DNA of 64,000 nt from Macrolepiota albuminosa (GCA_027475525.1 JAMWFC010000117.1:2962183-3026182); one strand, 5' to 3'; shown: positions 11,168 through 23,739, numbered from the stretch's first letter. Made by a program: numbers and translations. The notes: generated by a model from the letters alone, not told the origin.

Positions 11168-12525
11168 CTACCTGCTTGAATATTCCGGCGGCAACTCATC
11201 TGTAGAAGTAGCATCCAACTGCGCTCGTAGCGACATGATTTCCGCCCTCATTGCCTGGTAGATGTGTCTCAATCTGCTGGAGTGATCCTTTGACACAGTA
11301 AAGTCCGTCCCGAAGTCACTTATCTTCTCATTGACAATGTCCTGACTCACGTCCGAACCTGCGGTCGCGCAGGCCTCAGAAAGTCGATTATTCTGAGGCT
11401 CAGGCATCGTCACTACTGCTTCTTGCTGTTTCCTGACAGGCGCAAAAAATGGCAACGCTTCCTGGCTCCTGGTCTCTATGTCCGACTCAGTCGGGGAGAG
11501 TTGTGTAAATTGTGTAACATCCAGTTGTTGTGGGGTAAACCCGTGAGCCGCTCGAAGTTCCCGCCTTCTTCGGCAGCGTAATAGAAAAATAACGATGAAA
11601 ATAATCAGCACAAAACCACCGACAACACCTCCAGCGATGGCTCCAATAAAGACTTTTGAAACCGTATTATCGTTGTTGGAAGTTGAGGGAGCTGCAGAGG
11701 GTAGGGAGGATGCCCCAATTGTTTCCGATGTCCTCGATGTAGGTGAGGGCGTTAAGGACTTGGATGGATTAAAGGTAGTAGTGCTTGTTGTCGGGACCTG
11801 GGGGGGCAGCACAGTAGTTGTAGCGAGTGTCAAAGTCCCACCAGATTCACTTGTTGTTGAGCTTTGTTGCGCGATTGTATCTGTTACCCCATCATCGAAT
11901 CTATAAATGGTCAGATCAGTTACACAACCTTCGGGGAAGAATTACATACGTATAGATGGCATAATCAAAATTTATGAATGACTTAGTGGGGTAGTCATTG
12001 GCAGATATGTTGAGAATATGCTCGACGTTGGCTAAATCTGTCTTGTGATACACAAGAGCCTGGTACTGATAATCTGGGCTTGTGGAAGGCTCGTAGCTGA
12101 ATTGTTCGACGGACTGATCATCTAGGGCAAAACCACAAAGAGTGGTAGTCCAAGCATTCGGAACGCTATTCGCCAAAATGAAGAATACGTAGATTGCTGT
12201 GCCTATATGTCACGCCAGTCAACAGTCATTAATAGTGTGATCGGCAACTACTTTTACCTCTGAAATGCAAAGTTACCGTCCGTGCACTATCTCCGACATA
12301 GGTTGCTGCGTGGTAGTTTTGTTTGAAGGCATTTACCGGGGAAGGCAGAATTGCGCAGTGGGAAGGTGGACAAGATGCGTCGTCCCAAACGTCCGGTGTA
12401 TAGATAGGCATGGCACCAGTCTCAGAGTCACCATATGTATCGTCGATCGTCCGATTCGAAATCAATGCAGTCACCCAAGCACATTGTAAGAAAAGGGATA
12501 ACTGCAACATAAGTCGTAGGATCAT
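11168..12525 (-). CDS. single-pass membrane glycoprotein, duplicate of the gene at 2886
   Basis: Exons (minus strand) 12525-12258, 12203-11950 and 11900-11168, with the same intron positions as the left copy. Signal peptide, NRTIDDTYGD ectodomain signature, TAIYVFFILAN segment, Ser/Thr stalk, transmembrane helix, RCRRRRE anchor and C-terminal PPEY are all kept. The stalk is shorter than in the left copy by in-frame deletions, and scattered substitutions are seen. The frame is open throughout, so it is probably still expressed or only recently released from selection. It is the only one of the three duplicated genes in this arm without a disabling lesion. Confidence 0.72.
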
Positions 12526-13142
12526 GGAGGGCTAAGCTGGGGAGGTTCAGAGCCGAGGCAGAAATTCCTGCGCAAAGGCGAGTAATTAACCATGTGAATC
12601 ACATCAACACGGAATATTCCTCACAAAATATCACATTTTACCGATGGAAGAGACAGCAGTTTTGATATTAGAAATGGATCATGATGAGATGTCAGCGTAA
12701 GAAATCAAGCTTAATCAAGCTTCAAGTTGTGGCGTATGAAGTTTATCTTTGTAAGGTTTCAATTTCAGACAGTGAACAACCAGAAGTCAGACAGATAGTC
12801 CTCGTATAATGTGCGTGTGTCGTGTGACACAACTCAGCATCGATGAATCCCCGAACATATGGTAGCCACCACCTCCATATAACCTAGGCTCGAAGTTACC
12901 ATCAAGATGGCAACTGATCGGGGTGTACTGCTGTGATTAATCAATTTTTGCTTCACTACTGAATATGCAATATCATGCTACCTTGGCGTGAATTGATATG
13001 AATGGAGGACCTATGAATATAATACGTTACCAAGTGTGTTGTGATTGGAGTGATACTGGATACAACAAACTCTTTGCCTCGCACAACCGACTGATAGTTA
13101 TATGAGATTGGTAGAGTTCATCCGCAGTGGAATCAAGAAAAA

Positions 13143-13831
13143 TTAACAATCTCGCCCACCAGGCACAACAACCGAATAACTTGGAGGTGGATCGTCTGTG
13201 ACACCATGCGCCCAGTCAGAATGAAGCTGCGCCTGCAGATATTCAATTTGCGCTCTTATCACATTCATTTGCTGTTGAATTTGGGACATATAGGCTCTCT
13301 CTGCGCGAACGACGGAATGAAAATAATGGGCGACTAGGCGGAAGTTTCTCCTTTGAGTCTTCCTCTACTCCAACGAGTGCCTGCATTTCGCGTCTTAGTC
13401 CTCTTATACGTTCCTCAATATCGGCCTGTCGCATGCTCGCAATAGATGCTGAACCAGTCTCATCGTCCAAAATAGTGATATTGTCATAAGCGGGTGGCAA
13501 GGTCGCCCGTCCGGTATTGGATGCTGCAGTCATAATGGTGTGTGGTTCTATGAGTGTGCCTTGTGTCAATGCCGGTGATGGGCCTGCGTTGGTGAATGCT
13601 ATGCCTATGTTTCCTCCAACAGACGGTGAAAGATGCCTTCGTCTTCGTCTACGGAGGCATAGGAAGATAAAGATAATAATGCCGATTATTAGGATGTCAC
13701 CAAGAGATCCTCCCACAATAACTCCAGTTGGCGCAGAACGCGAAGTTCCAGATGGTGTTGGTGTTGTTGTTGGGAATTGTTGCTGAGTTACGGAACTCGA
13801 CACGGACGACGTGAAAACTGTATCGTCAAAC
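13143..13831 (-). pseudogene. truncated membrane glycoprotein pseudogene, duplicate of the gene at 944
   Basis: Only the third exon remains: stalk, transmembrane helix, poly-Arg anchor and tail. The signal peptide and ectodomain exons are gone through the 945-bp deletion just upstream. In addition, an (AG)5 run in the left copy is (AG)4 here, near 13309, a 2-bp loss that shifts the frame before the coiled-coil end and the PPSY motif. The reading frame therefore ends early in a foreign tail. Confidence 0.85.
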
Positions 13832-14214
13832 CTGATTCAACTCAAGTAAGATCATCCCACATAGAGACCAGATCCAACCAGACAATAAACAAGTTTTGCT
13901 TTGTACTTGTTTGGCTTTTCATTTCCAATGTTGCTAATCTATGTGATCTTTTTGATTGCATTAAAGAGCTAGTTATCACATGAGCATTGTATGTATAGCT
14001 CTCTGCAGTATGTCTATGTATGGTAATTACAGACACTCCATCTGGTACTCCATCCCAATGCCTTTTAAAGCATGTCAGTTACACCTTGTAGCCACTTTAC
14101 TACAATTTGATCCTTTGAAGTTTATGCTACTTCCCATATTGAGTTCCAGACTAACATGCCATTCCATTGATTGTACTCAGCTGTATTTGGCAATCTTTGC
14201 TAGCTGTTAAGGGC

Positions 14215-17200
14215 ATTTCATGCCCTGCAGCCCTAGGTACATAGCAGTCTAGCACTGCAAGCTCTTTGCAGCTTATCAGTAGCTTCCAGGTGGTATCACC
14301 TAAGCTCCATCTCACCTTGAATTTGAGGTGTCCATTGACTGTCTACTGATGGCCTATGAGGTCATCCACAAACCATTCCTGGTCATCATCGGTTCCAAAG
14401 TCATAAGGTTCCAGCATTGCCCAATTAGGGAAGAGCACATCACTATTGGCCAGATATGGTCATAACAGCAATACATGGAACTTGGGCACTATTATGCATG
14501 CCTGAAGCACAGGAGGCAGTTCCAGCATGTAATTAGACATGCTAGGTTCAGCTTTAAGAACCTTATACAGTTCAATCTACTTGGAACACAACTTGCTCAC
14601 TCTGCCTTTTAGCAGGTTCAAATTCTTTATTGAAAGATAGACTAAGCTCCCTTTCTTGATATCTGGTTCATCTTGCCTGCAATTATTTGCATGTCTCATT
14701 TGCTATATGCATGATTCTATGATCACATTGTGTGTGTCTGCTAGGTTTCTCAGCACATTGTGCACAAACTGTTTAACACCTACATGGATAACTTTGTCAG
14801 TGCAAAGTTTGCAAATCATTGATGGCATGTAGCCACTATTGAGTTTGAAGGGTGAGTACCCAGTGGTTTCTGAAATGCTCATGTTAATTGTGAATTTGAT
14901 GAATGGACATTTATCCACCCAGTCCTTCTGGTCAAGATACACAAAAGCTCAGAGTATCTGCACAATATTTCTATTTGCACATTCTGTCTGTCCATCTATT
15001 TGCAGATGAAAGGATGTTGACATAAGCAGTTTTGCTCCAAGCAGGTTGTGCAGTTCCTTCCACCATTTAGAAGTAAATTTAAAGTCTCAATCACTGACAA
15101 TCGAGCTGGGCAATCCATGGAGGTGCACTATCTCTTTGAGATAAATCCATGACAAGTCTGAGGCTGTCATGGTCATCTTCACAGAAATGAAATGGACCAT
15201 ACTGGTCATTTGACAAATCACTATGCACAGGTAGTTAAAGTTCTTCAACTCAGAGGATGGACTGATAAAGTTCATCCTGATAGAGTCCCAGAGTTTGATA
15301 GGAATTGGAAGCAAATGAAACTTCCCTGGCAGCTTCAAGGTTGATACTTTTGACTGTTGATATGACTCGCATGTAGAGCAGAACTGGCTTGTCTCTTTGG
15401 CCATTTGTGGCTATCAATATCAGTGATGCATATAATTCAATGTTTTCTGAGTTCTGAAGTGGCCTACTACTTTGTAGGCCTGGTCCAGGATAGTCATAAT
15501 CAACAACCACTCCCAGGAAATGCAGATGATCTTGGACTCAGTAAGTCTGGTTAAATAAACAAGCTGATGCTCTACTGTAAAGTGCAGATGTGCCTTTGTA
15601 TGATTTAAAATCTCCATGAAGATATTATTGTGTCTGTATCCTTGCTGTATATATGTGCAAAACTGCACATTATCTCTTTCAGTTGGTGTAGGATGACAAT
15701 TATGCATTTTCAATGCATGTTATAGCCTTATCTCCTTACAGCTAGGATGCACTTCCTGCCTCACTTCTTGCTGTGCTTGGGCAGCCTCATGGTCTACTAG
15801 CACATGAGCCTCAATATCTCAAGCTTCCTGTTGTTCTTGCAGTTGCTTGCTGCAATGCATTTCCTATGCTCGTATGGTGCATATTTTGACTATGTGTTCC
15901 TTTATTTTATAGAACCTATGCAAGAGCAAGTTTTTGCTCTCAGAATCTATTTTCTTGTCTGCTTGAACATAGTCATGTGCATCATGAACATCATCTCAAG
16001 TGTCACTCTTAAAATATTAAGATAAACAGTCTGCAACTTTGTTCAGTTAACCCTTTACATAGGTGATATCAAACTAATACCATGACATGTAATCAATCCA
16101 GCAATATTGTCATGAAGATAAGTGCACTTGAGTCTTGAAAAAACTCAAGTGCTTCATGATTTGTAATAATATGGATCTTATATCCCATTAGCTTATTCTT
16201 TTATTTTGGAGGGCTTTGAGGATTGCAAGTATTTCTAACTCATGTATTGCATAATTTTGCTGTGCAGCAGTGAACTTATGGGATATAAATTCTGCAGGTT
16301 GACATGTTTGCCAAGTCTTTTCTTGGCCAAACATGGCCCCTACACCTGTTTTAAACACATCACATATGAGCCAGATAGGCTTATTAATATGTAGATCAAT
16401 TGGCCATATAATTGGCATTTTCATACATATGCACTTGATCATTTCAAAGCAATGCTGATGCAGTGGTCTTCAATGAAAAGAAGACCCATTCTGAGTTATG
16501 GCCATCAATGGCCTAGTATAAGCAGTGATGTCTGGTAAAAAGTCACCAATATAATTCACTAGTCCAACAAAACACTGTATGTTATTATATATGTGTGGAG
16601 TATGCCAGTTTTGAATATGATTGAGTTTATCAGTATTTGGGTGTATACCTTTTTTGTCAGTGACATGACATAAACAATCCTTACTGGATACATACAACTC
16701 GCACTTTTTCTATTTGAGGTAGAGGCTTGCCTTCTTGAGTCATTCAAATATGACTTGTTAGTGCTGCTCATGCTCTTTAATAGTTTAAAAAGATAAATAT
16801 ATCGTCTAGATAAATGTGCATGAACTTCCCAATCATGTCTTGAAAAATGGAGGTCATTAACCTCTGAAATGTAGCTGGCACATTATAATTGCTAATTTGC
16901 ATTATATTGCTCACAAATGTCCTTATTAGAAACAAAAAAAGCATCTTTGATATATCTTTTTTGTATATGCAAACTTGTTCATATGCATTTGTGAGGTCAA
17001 TTTTTTATCTATGCTTTACTTTTGCAACATTTTTGCATATAACTTCCTGATCTAGGAAAGAAGTTACATTTTTGACTATATTATTATTGCGCTGCCATGC
17101 ATTCAATGCTGTCCATAATGTCTCATTCTTTTTGAAAATACATAGTAATGATGCAGCTTGCACTACTGGTCATAGTTTCCACCACTTTGTATTTATATAC

Positions 17201-18101
17201 TTGTTTTCTTCTTACAGAGCTGGTTTTGTAGTGCTCATATATAGCAAGGCAAATGAGATTTGTATTGCTTATTCTCATTAATAAGATTAATCTCATGATT
17301 CACTTTTCTCTAAGAAGAAAGTTCCTCTTTTGTCCCATTGATAATATTAACAAACTCATGTTGCTATTGCTGGCATAATTGAGGAATGTCTTCTTCTATA
17401 AGGCTCATAGCCTTACTTTTCCCCTTTGACATGCATGATATATGTGGTTGAACTTTTGGTTCAAATTGCTCCTACAAGGCATATATGTAATTGTCTATGA
17501 AATCTCCAGGATTCAATGTTATGACTAGTTGCATCCTTGCTGTTCTCATTGTCTTGGACAACAATTACACACTTTTTACCTTCAGCAATATACTATCAAA
17601 CATAATATCCAAGGGTTTGGAAATCTCATCCTCCTATGCATGATAGTATATCTTTTCAATCTGAGTCAATTGCACCCTTTCTACAGTATGTGTCACCATT
17701 GATGCTACCAATTCATTCTACTTCTGTGGCATGCATGTGTTATACATCCATTGAATTTCTGCTCATATTACAGGCCAATCTCATAGCAATTGTGTACTCT
17801 CCACAGTTCTCACTATACTATACACTTCATCCTTCACAAGATCTTCTATCTTCATCCAAGAGCTAGTTAGCTGGTACTCCAGCAACTCTGCCACATATTT
17901 GTCACACATCTTCCTCTGTTGGATAGCCTGATCTGGCTTTCTAATGTTGTCCACAGCCTTGTCTGGCTGCTTCCCCTTCTCCAGAGTTTTTTGAAACTCT
18001 TCTTTTGGCATCAGAATTGCCAGCAAGTTTGCTAGTAAACTATCTAGTAGGACTTCTTTGTTCTCTACCTCCTGCACTGTTACTCTCTTACAACTATTTA
18101 G
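14215..18101 (-). pseudogene. pol remnant of element A: RT, RNase H, integrase, chromodomain
   Basis: Recognisable pieces: a linker with AILMPKEEF just after the readthrough stop; RT active site YLDDIFIF near 16800; RNase H-like WLICDVFKTGVGAMFGQ and FTAAQQNYAIHELEILAI near 16420-16200; integrase core CSTCESYQQSK, then LWDSIRMNFI and CIVICQMTSMVHFISV near 15390-15190; KDWVDKCPFIKFTINMSISETTGYSPF near 14920. The last part, EWFVDDLIGHQ, then LKFKVRWSLGDTTW and CKELAVLDCY (about 14370-14220), fits a chromodomain, which in this class steers integration to heterochromatin. Stops and frameshifts break the frame repeatedly, so nothing functional remains. Confidence 0.78.
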
Positions 18102-20632
18102 TCAGTTGCATCTGTCATGACATTTTTCTGTTGTGCAATAGCACCATAGGCAGCTATCTGTATTATGCAATATTACTTTCTCTGTCTTTATAGGTGTACC
18201 ATTCACAACAACCATATTGTTTACAAAGTCTAGGAACACCCTATTCTTACACATAAATGGTGTATTAATAATCATATTATAGCAATCAAAATTTGCTATA
18301 TTTATATATTCCTTAGTTAATGTTTCTGATGTCTTTACCTTTACCTCAGCACCAAATTGCACTATGGCATGACTCCTTATGGTCCTCAATTGGAGCATCA
18401 ATAACTCCTTTAGCTCATGAATGTGTATCATTGATAGGCTTCTACTCAGACTGAGTGCATCAAGAGACATTATAGGTTGGCTGATACTTGACATATAGGA
18501 GACTCTAGCGACCAGATTGGATACAAAACAGCTCTGGCTTGGGCACTCTATTGCAGGTCTTACCTATCTTCCTTAATTACTATTTACCAGCCCTTCAGCA
18601 CACTCTATCTACTGACTTCAAAGATTTGGGAGGCTTGGGACTTATAGCGCTAGCATGACAAAGGGAAGTAGACTCTGACCAAATCCTAATCACTTCCAGA
18701 AAGGGTTAACACTAGGCACTGCCAATTGTCAAGACACCTCAATCAGAAGTCTAAAGAATTAATGATGACAAGACAGGATACACTCAGACCCAACATTTAA
18801 ATCTATCAGAAGATGGTAAAATATTTAGTGCTGGGATTAGCATTCATGAAGTCTGTCAAGGATTTTCCAACCATACTTCAGAATGGCCTAGTCAATCGGA
18901 ATTACAATAGAGTAAGCAGACTTGTACCATTTGTCTAAGAAGTTTTAGAGTTGCTATTGGTCACCATCATCTATATGCTGTCAGTTACTATTAACAGGTC
19001 ACCATTAGCTGGGACCACAAGAAGAGGTGCTAATTGATAGCACCACAGATGGATTTGTCTTAGAAATGCAGAGCATATAATATAAAAGATAGCTACTGCC
19101 CATGTATATAGCAACAAATCGTAACCTCTTGAGTACTCAGTTACATTTAGCATTTAAATCATGCTAGCTCTGCCTGACTTTATCTCTAAGTTAGGCACTA
19201 GCTTTGTCTATCTTGTCTTTATTGTTTACAGTGCCACCTATGGGCACATTACGCTGCACTATTTGTCTTCTTCTCTATATCCTTGCCTAAACTATGGCGC
19301 TTATAGTTTGCTAGGTAGCACCTGAGGTACTATCATCTAGCACATCATTCTATCACATTTGCTTGAGCATACTAGGACCCTGTCAGGACTCCTCACAACT
19401 ATGCATGTCAGGTGTTGGAGACAGCATTGTACTGCGTATACGTCCAGCACACCCAACCCTAGTTGGCATTATCATTGTATTAACATGAGCAAACTGAGGC
19501 ATTATGCCTATAGTGGTACTTTCTGAGTTCCACAATATTTAGGCTGGATGTCCATTGACATCTACACAGGTTACCAGACACTCCTTCTTTTTGGGAGTAT
19601 ATCGTGGCCATTGCAACTTATTAGTTGCTTTTTGCAGAGTTATGTGTCTTATTCAGACACACTGGTCTTTCTAGCACTTTGTTAGTACAAACAAGTGCTC
19701 ATCCTCATTATCACAAGTGTAGTAGTCACTGTCATAAACATTCACTGTGATATATTCATTGCCATCAATGTGGACACTTTCAGCATCATCCACTTCTGAG
19801 CTGTCAGCCACTTTTTGTGGCTCCTCCTCAACTTCTTCAATGACTTCTTCTTCTTTATTATCGCTGATGACATTGCTCAGAGCTGTGGCCATATAGGCTA
19901 CACAAATTTGTGCCTTGGGAGGGGCAGGGCATTCCTTAGTGAAATGCCCAACCCTTTTATAGTTGTAGCATTTAAGAGAGTCTCCTACTGGCTTTTTCTG
20001 AGTTGCTCCTGCAACCACATTAGATTTGTCTACTATACGCACTCTAGATGCTGGACCTTCTCTAGCTGCTACCTGATTTTGACTCAAATAGAGTCAACTA
20101 TCTTTTGCTGGCAGATATCCAGCAAGTTTTGGTTTAGGCTGCTGGCCTACAGAAATTGTCTTGCAAATAACAAATTGTAGATTGTAATTTTTTTCCATCT
20201 TTGACTATTTGGCCAGAAAGGTTTCTATCTTCACTGCTTGATGACTCACTGGTTCTCAGCATGAACTATGCTGCTCATAATGATTTGCAGTTCATGTTGA
20301 CTGCTTATATCTAATGGCATATGCCAAAAACTTGGTCACTATATTGACCTCTGGAGACAAATTGTCATTGCATATTAACACCCTTCTCATATCTGCTGGT
20401 ATTCCATCCAGAAATGTTTTTTTAATTGTGTATTTGTCTGGATAGACAGCCATATTCTGCATATGATCTATCAGATCATCATAGAATATTTGAACACTAG
20501 TTTTAGCATTGTATACTGTCTTTTTAAAGGCATTACAAGCTTCCTGCATTGTTGCAGCATTGACAAAGTGATTATACAGTCCTATCAGGACCTCTTTGAA
20601 CATCCAAGGCAATTTATCTATAATATATGGGA
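18102..20632 (-). pseudogene. gag-protease remnant of element A (3' portion)
   Basis: At 20612-20292 the frame reads LYNHFVNAATMQEACNAF and IPADMRRVLI, closely matching the young element at 30000-30200. A CCHC knuckle (CYNYKRVGHFTKEC) lies near 19960-19920, followed by an acidic stretch. The protease active site reads LWNSESTT in place of LWDSGSTT near 19520, so the catalytic Asp is lost, and a stop stands just before it. The solo LTR at 18429-19474 splits the protease domain, which resumes with QLRTIRSHAIVQFGAEV. The frame closes with C-N-stop, where the stop is UGA followed by CUA, as in the young element. Confidence 0.8.
18429..19474 (+). mobile_element. solo LTR of family B inside element A protease
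   Basis: A segment of about 1.04 kb that runs from TGATAGGCTTCTACT to GGCATTATCA and interrupts the element A protease frame. TGTAT stands on both sides (18424-18428 and 19475-19479), consistent with a 5-bp target duplication. The same sequence occurs in the other orientation at 37307-38310, beside the gag gene of element B, so it is the LTR of family B. The first three bases differ (CAT here, TGC there), so the exact left edge is uncertain. It is CpG-poor and diverged from the B copy, so it is old. Confidence 0.7.
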
Positions 20633-20735
20633 CGACGCCTGGGAAAAACTAATGCTGACCAAGGCTGACCAAGAACCTTCCTTTTAGGGAAATAACATAA
20701 GAGTTGGCTCATTTCAGTATTAGAAATGCTTAGAG

Positions 20736-20889
20736 AATTCCCAGAAAATCACTGAAAAATCAGGAAAATTTCAAGAACTAATGATGCACCAAGTTAAGTT
20801 TTTTTTGGGATTAATTCCCAGAAAATCACTGAAAAATCAGGAAAATTTCAAGAACTAATGATGCACCAAGTTAAGTTTTTTTTGGGATT
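20736..20889. repeat. 77-bp perfect tandem duplication at the satellite block edge (probable assembly artefact)
   Basis: Copies at 20736-20812 and 20813-20889. Three further 77-bp offsets lie in the same block (about 22330, 23604 and 23694). Confidence 0.8.
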
Positions 20890-21132
20890 TATAAAATGCT
20901 CAGGAAATGTGAAGAATTCCAGAAAATCTCAATTGGTCTGTTTTTCAGAAGATGTTAGTAGAAAATGCTCAAAGATTCCAGGAAAATAACTCAAAAATCA
21001 GAGAAAATTCAGAGGCTACTGATACACTACTTTTCAGTTTTGTTTTGAGATTTATAAATGCTTAAAAATTTGAAATATTCAAGAAAAATTCAATTTAGCT
21101 TACAATAATGCTCTGAGAGTTGAGGCAAACTA

Positions 21133-22290
21133 GGATTGAGCACTGAGTGGTGGAAAACCGAGGCCTTAACCGAACGAAGTGAGGTTGAGGCTGGGATTAA
21201 GCATTGAGTTGTGAAAACCGAGGCCTTAACCGAACGAAGTGAGGTTGAGGCTGGGATTAAGCATTGAGTTGTGAAAACCGAGGCCTTAACCGAACGAAGT
21301 GAGGTTGAGGCTGGGATTAAGCATTGAGTTGTGAAAACCGAGGCCTTAACCGAACGAAGTGAGGTTGAGGCTGGGATTAAGCATTGAGTTGTGAAAACCG
21401 AGGCCTTAACCGAACGAAGTGAGGTTGAGGCTGGGATTAAGCATTGAGTTGTGAAAACCGAGGCCTTAACCGAACGAAGTGAGGTTGAGGCTGGGATTAA
21501 GCATTGAGTTGTGAAAACCGAGGCCTTAACCGAACGAAGTGAGGTTGAGGCTGGGATTAAGCATTGAGTTGTGAAAACCGAGGCCTTAACCGAACGAAGT
21601 GAGGTTGAGGCTGGGATTAAGCATTGAGTTGTGAAAACCGAGGCCTTAACCGAACGAAGTGAGGTTGAGGCTGGGATTAAGCATTGAGTTGTGAAAACCG
21701 AGGCCTTAACCGAACGAAGTGAGGTTGAGGCTGGGATTAAGCATTGAGTTGTGAAAACCGAGGCCTTAACCGAACGAAGTGAGGTTGAGGCTGGGATTAA
21801 GCATTGAGTTGTGAAAACCGAGGCCTTAACCGAACGAAGTGAGGTTGAGGCTGGGATTAAGCATTGAGTTGTGAAAACCGAGGCCTTAACCGAACGAAGT
21901 GAGGTTGAGGCTGGGATTAAGCATTGAGTTGTGAAAACCGAGGCCTTAACCGAACGAAGTGAGGTTGAGGCTGGGATTAAGCATTGAGTTGTGAAAACCG
22001 AGGCCTTAACCGAACGAAGTGAGGTTGAGGCTGGGATTAAGCATTGAGTTGTGAAAACCGAGGCCTTAACCGAACGAAGTGAGGTTGAGGCTGGGATTAA
22101 GCATTGAGTTGTGAAAACCGAGGCCTTAACCGAACGAAGTGAGGTTGAGGCTGGGATTAAGCATTGAGTTGTGAAAACCGAGGCCTTAACCGAACGGAGG
22201 CCTTAACCGAACGAAGTGAGGTTGAGGCTGGGATTAAGCATTGAGTTGTGAAAACCGAGGCCTTAACCGAACGAAGTGAGGTTAGGGTGG
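21133..22290 (+). repeat. 60-bp tandem array (about 18 units)
   Basis: Perfect 60-bp periodicity: sixteen consecutive lines of the sequence from 21181 are identical. The first unit is diverged, and the end has a short 17-bp slip. Each unit holds GGCCTTAACC, an 11-nt loop GAACGAAGTGA and GGTTGAGGC, giving a potential hairpin stem of about 9-10 bp. No spacers, so it is not a CRISPR array. Confidence 0.93.
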
Positions 22291-22455
22291 AGGCTTAGTT
22301 GGGGGGGGTTTGGGGGCAAAGCCCCCAACGAGCTACGAAATTCGTGCCGAAGGCACGAATCGTAGCTCGTCTATATTGGGGGGGGTTTGGGGGCGAAGCC
22401 CCCAACGAGCTACGAAATTCGTGCCGAAGGCACGAATCGTAGCTCGTCTATAGTA
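22290..22455. repeat. GC-rich double-hairpin tail of module 1
   Basis: Two adjacent hairpins: GGGGGC-AAA/GAA-GCCCCC, and ACGAGCTACGAAATTCGTGCC paired with GGCACGAATCGTAGCTCGT around a GAA loop (2-nt bulge). The unit appears twice at 77-bp spacing, which is probably an assembly duplication. The same tail closes module 2 at 23740-23890. Confidence 0.85.
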
Positions 22456-22815
22456 TATGCGACGACTTTTGTGGGAATTTGATGTGATGACTAAAAATTT
22501 GTCAGCTGAGTCATCAATGACTAAGGCTGACAAATAGTTGTCTTTTTGGTCTGTTTTCAATAAATGTTGGTAGATAATGCTTAGAAAATTCAGATAAAAT
22601 CACCGAAAAATCAGAAAAAATTCGAGGCCTACTGATACACTGACTTGAGTTTTTCTGAGATTTATAAATGCTTAAAGAAATCTGAAAAATTCAAGAAAAA
22701 TTCAATTTAGCTTACAATAATGCTCTGAGAGTTGAGGCAAACTGGGGATTAAGCATTGAGTTGCAATTACCGAACGAAGTGAGGTTGAGGCCAGGAATGA
22801 GCACTGAGTTGTGAA

Positions 22816-23620
22816 ATGCGGAGGGAGGCCTTAACCGAACGAAGTGAGGTTGAGGCCGGGAATAAGCACTGAGTTGTGAGATGCGGAGGCCTTAACCGAA
22901 CGAAGTGAGGTTGAGGCCGGGAATAAGCACTGAGTTGTGAGATGCGGAGGCCTTAACCGAACGAAGTGAGGTTGAGGCCGGGAATAAGCACTGAGTTGTG
23001 AGATGCGGAGGCCTTAACCGAACGAAGTGAGGTTGAGGCCGGGAATAAGCACTGAGTTGTGAGATGCGGAGGCCTTAACCGAACGAAGTGAGGTTGAGGC
23101 CGGGAATAAGCACTGAGTTGTGAGATGCGGAGGCCTTAACCGAACGAAGTGAGGTTGAGGCCGGGAATAAGCACTGAGTTGTGAGATGCGGAGGCCTTAA
23201 CCGAACGAAGTGAGGTTGAGGCCGGGAATAAGCACTGAGTTGTGAGATGCGGAGGCCTTAACCGAACGAAGTGAGGTTGAGGCCGGGAATAAGCACTGAG
23301 TTGTGAGATGCGGAGGCCTTAACCGAACGAAGTGAGGTTGAGGCCGGGAATAAGCACTGAGTTGTGAGATGCGGAGGCCTTAACCGAACGAAGTGAGGTT
23401 GAGGCCGGGAATAAGCACTGAGTTGTGAGATGCGGAGGCCTTAACCGAACGAAGTGAGGTTGAGGCCGGGAATAAGCACTGAGTTGTGAGATGCGGAGGC
23501 CTTAACCGAACGAAGTGAGGTTGAGGCCGGGAATAAGCACTGAGTTGTGAGATGCGGAGGCCTTAACCGAACGAAGTGAGGTTGAGGCCGGGAATAAGCA
23601 CTGAGTTCTCTATACATACT
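22816..23620 (+). repeat. 61-bp tandem array (about 13 units)
   Basis: Period of 61 bp, shown by the one-base shift per 60-base line. The unit is a relative of the 60-bp repeat: it shares GGCCTTAACCGAACGAAGTG and the hairpin, but has GGGAATAAGCACTGAG in place of GGGATTAAGCATTGAG and ends GAGATGC. Units within the array are essentially identical, while the two arrays differ from each other, which indicates local homogenisation. Confidence 0.92.
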
Positions 23621-23739
23621 TGGAGCCCATGCGGAGGCCTTAACCGAACGAAGTGAGGTTGAGGCCGGGAATAAGCACTGAGTTCTCTATACATACTTGG
23701 AGCCCTAACCAAACGAAGTGAGGTTAGGGTGGAGGCTTA

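Larger units (their letters stand above)
10152..14127 (-). repeat. right arm of inverted segmental duplication
   Basis: Reverse-complement copy of 330-5068. The inner edge is at AGTAACAAGTGC, inside the former last exon of HYPK; the outer edge is where similarity stops at about 14127, beside the decayed Gypsy element. Differences from the left arm are a 945-bp deletion fusing the sequence around left 603 to left 1550, a 26-bp deletion upstream of HYPK, stalk deletions in one gene and a 275-bp LTR insertion. The unique spacer between the arms is about 5.1 kb. No target-site duplication or terminal motif flanks the arms, so this looks like a genomic duplication, not a transposon. Confidence 0.85.

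Noticed and set aside
330..14127. Arms as terminal repeats of one giant transposon
   Set aside because: The spacer holds single-copy housekeeping genes, the arms contain host genes, and no target duplication or terminal motif flanks them.
22310..22330. GC stem-loops read as transcription terminators
   Set aside because: Factor-independent terminators are bacterial; here the hairpins belong to satellite module tails.
21133..23620. Regular direct repeats resembling a CRISPR array
   Set aside because: Units are contiguous with a 60/61-bp period and no unique spacers; the organism is a fungus.
23700..23720. CCCTAACC taken as telomere-like sequence
   Set aside because: It occurs once per tail and is followed by AAACGAAG; there is no tandem telomere motif.
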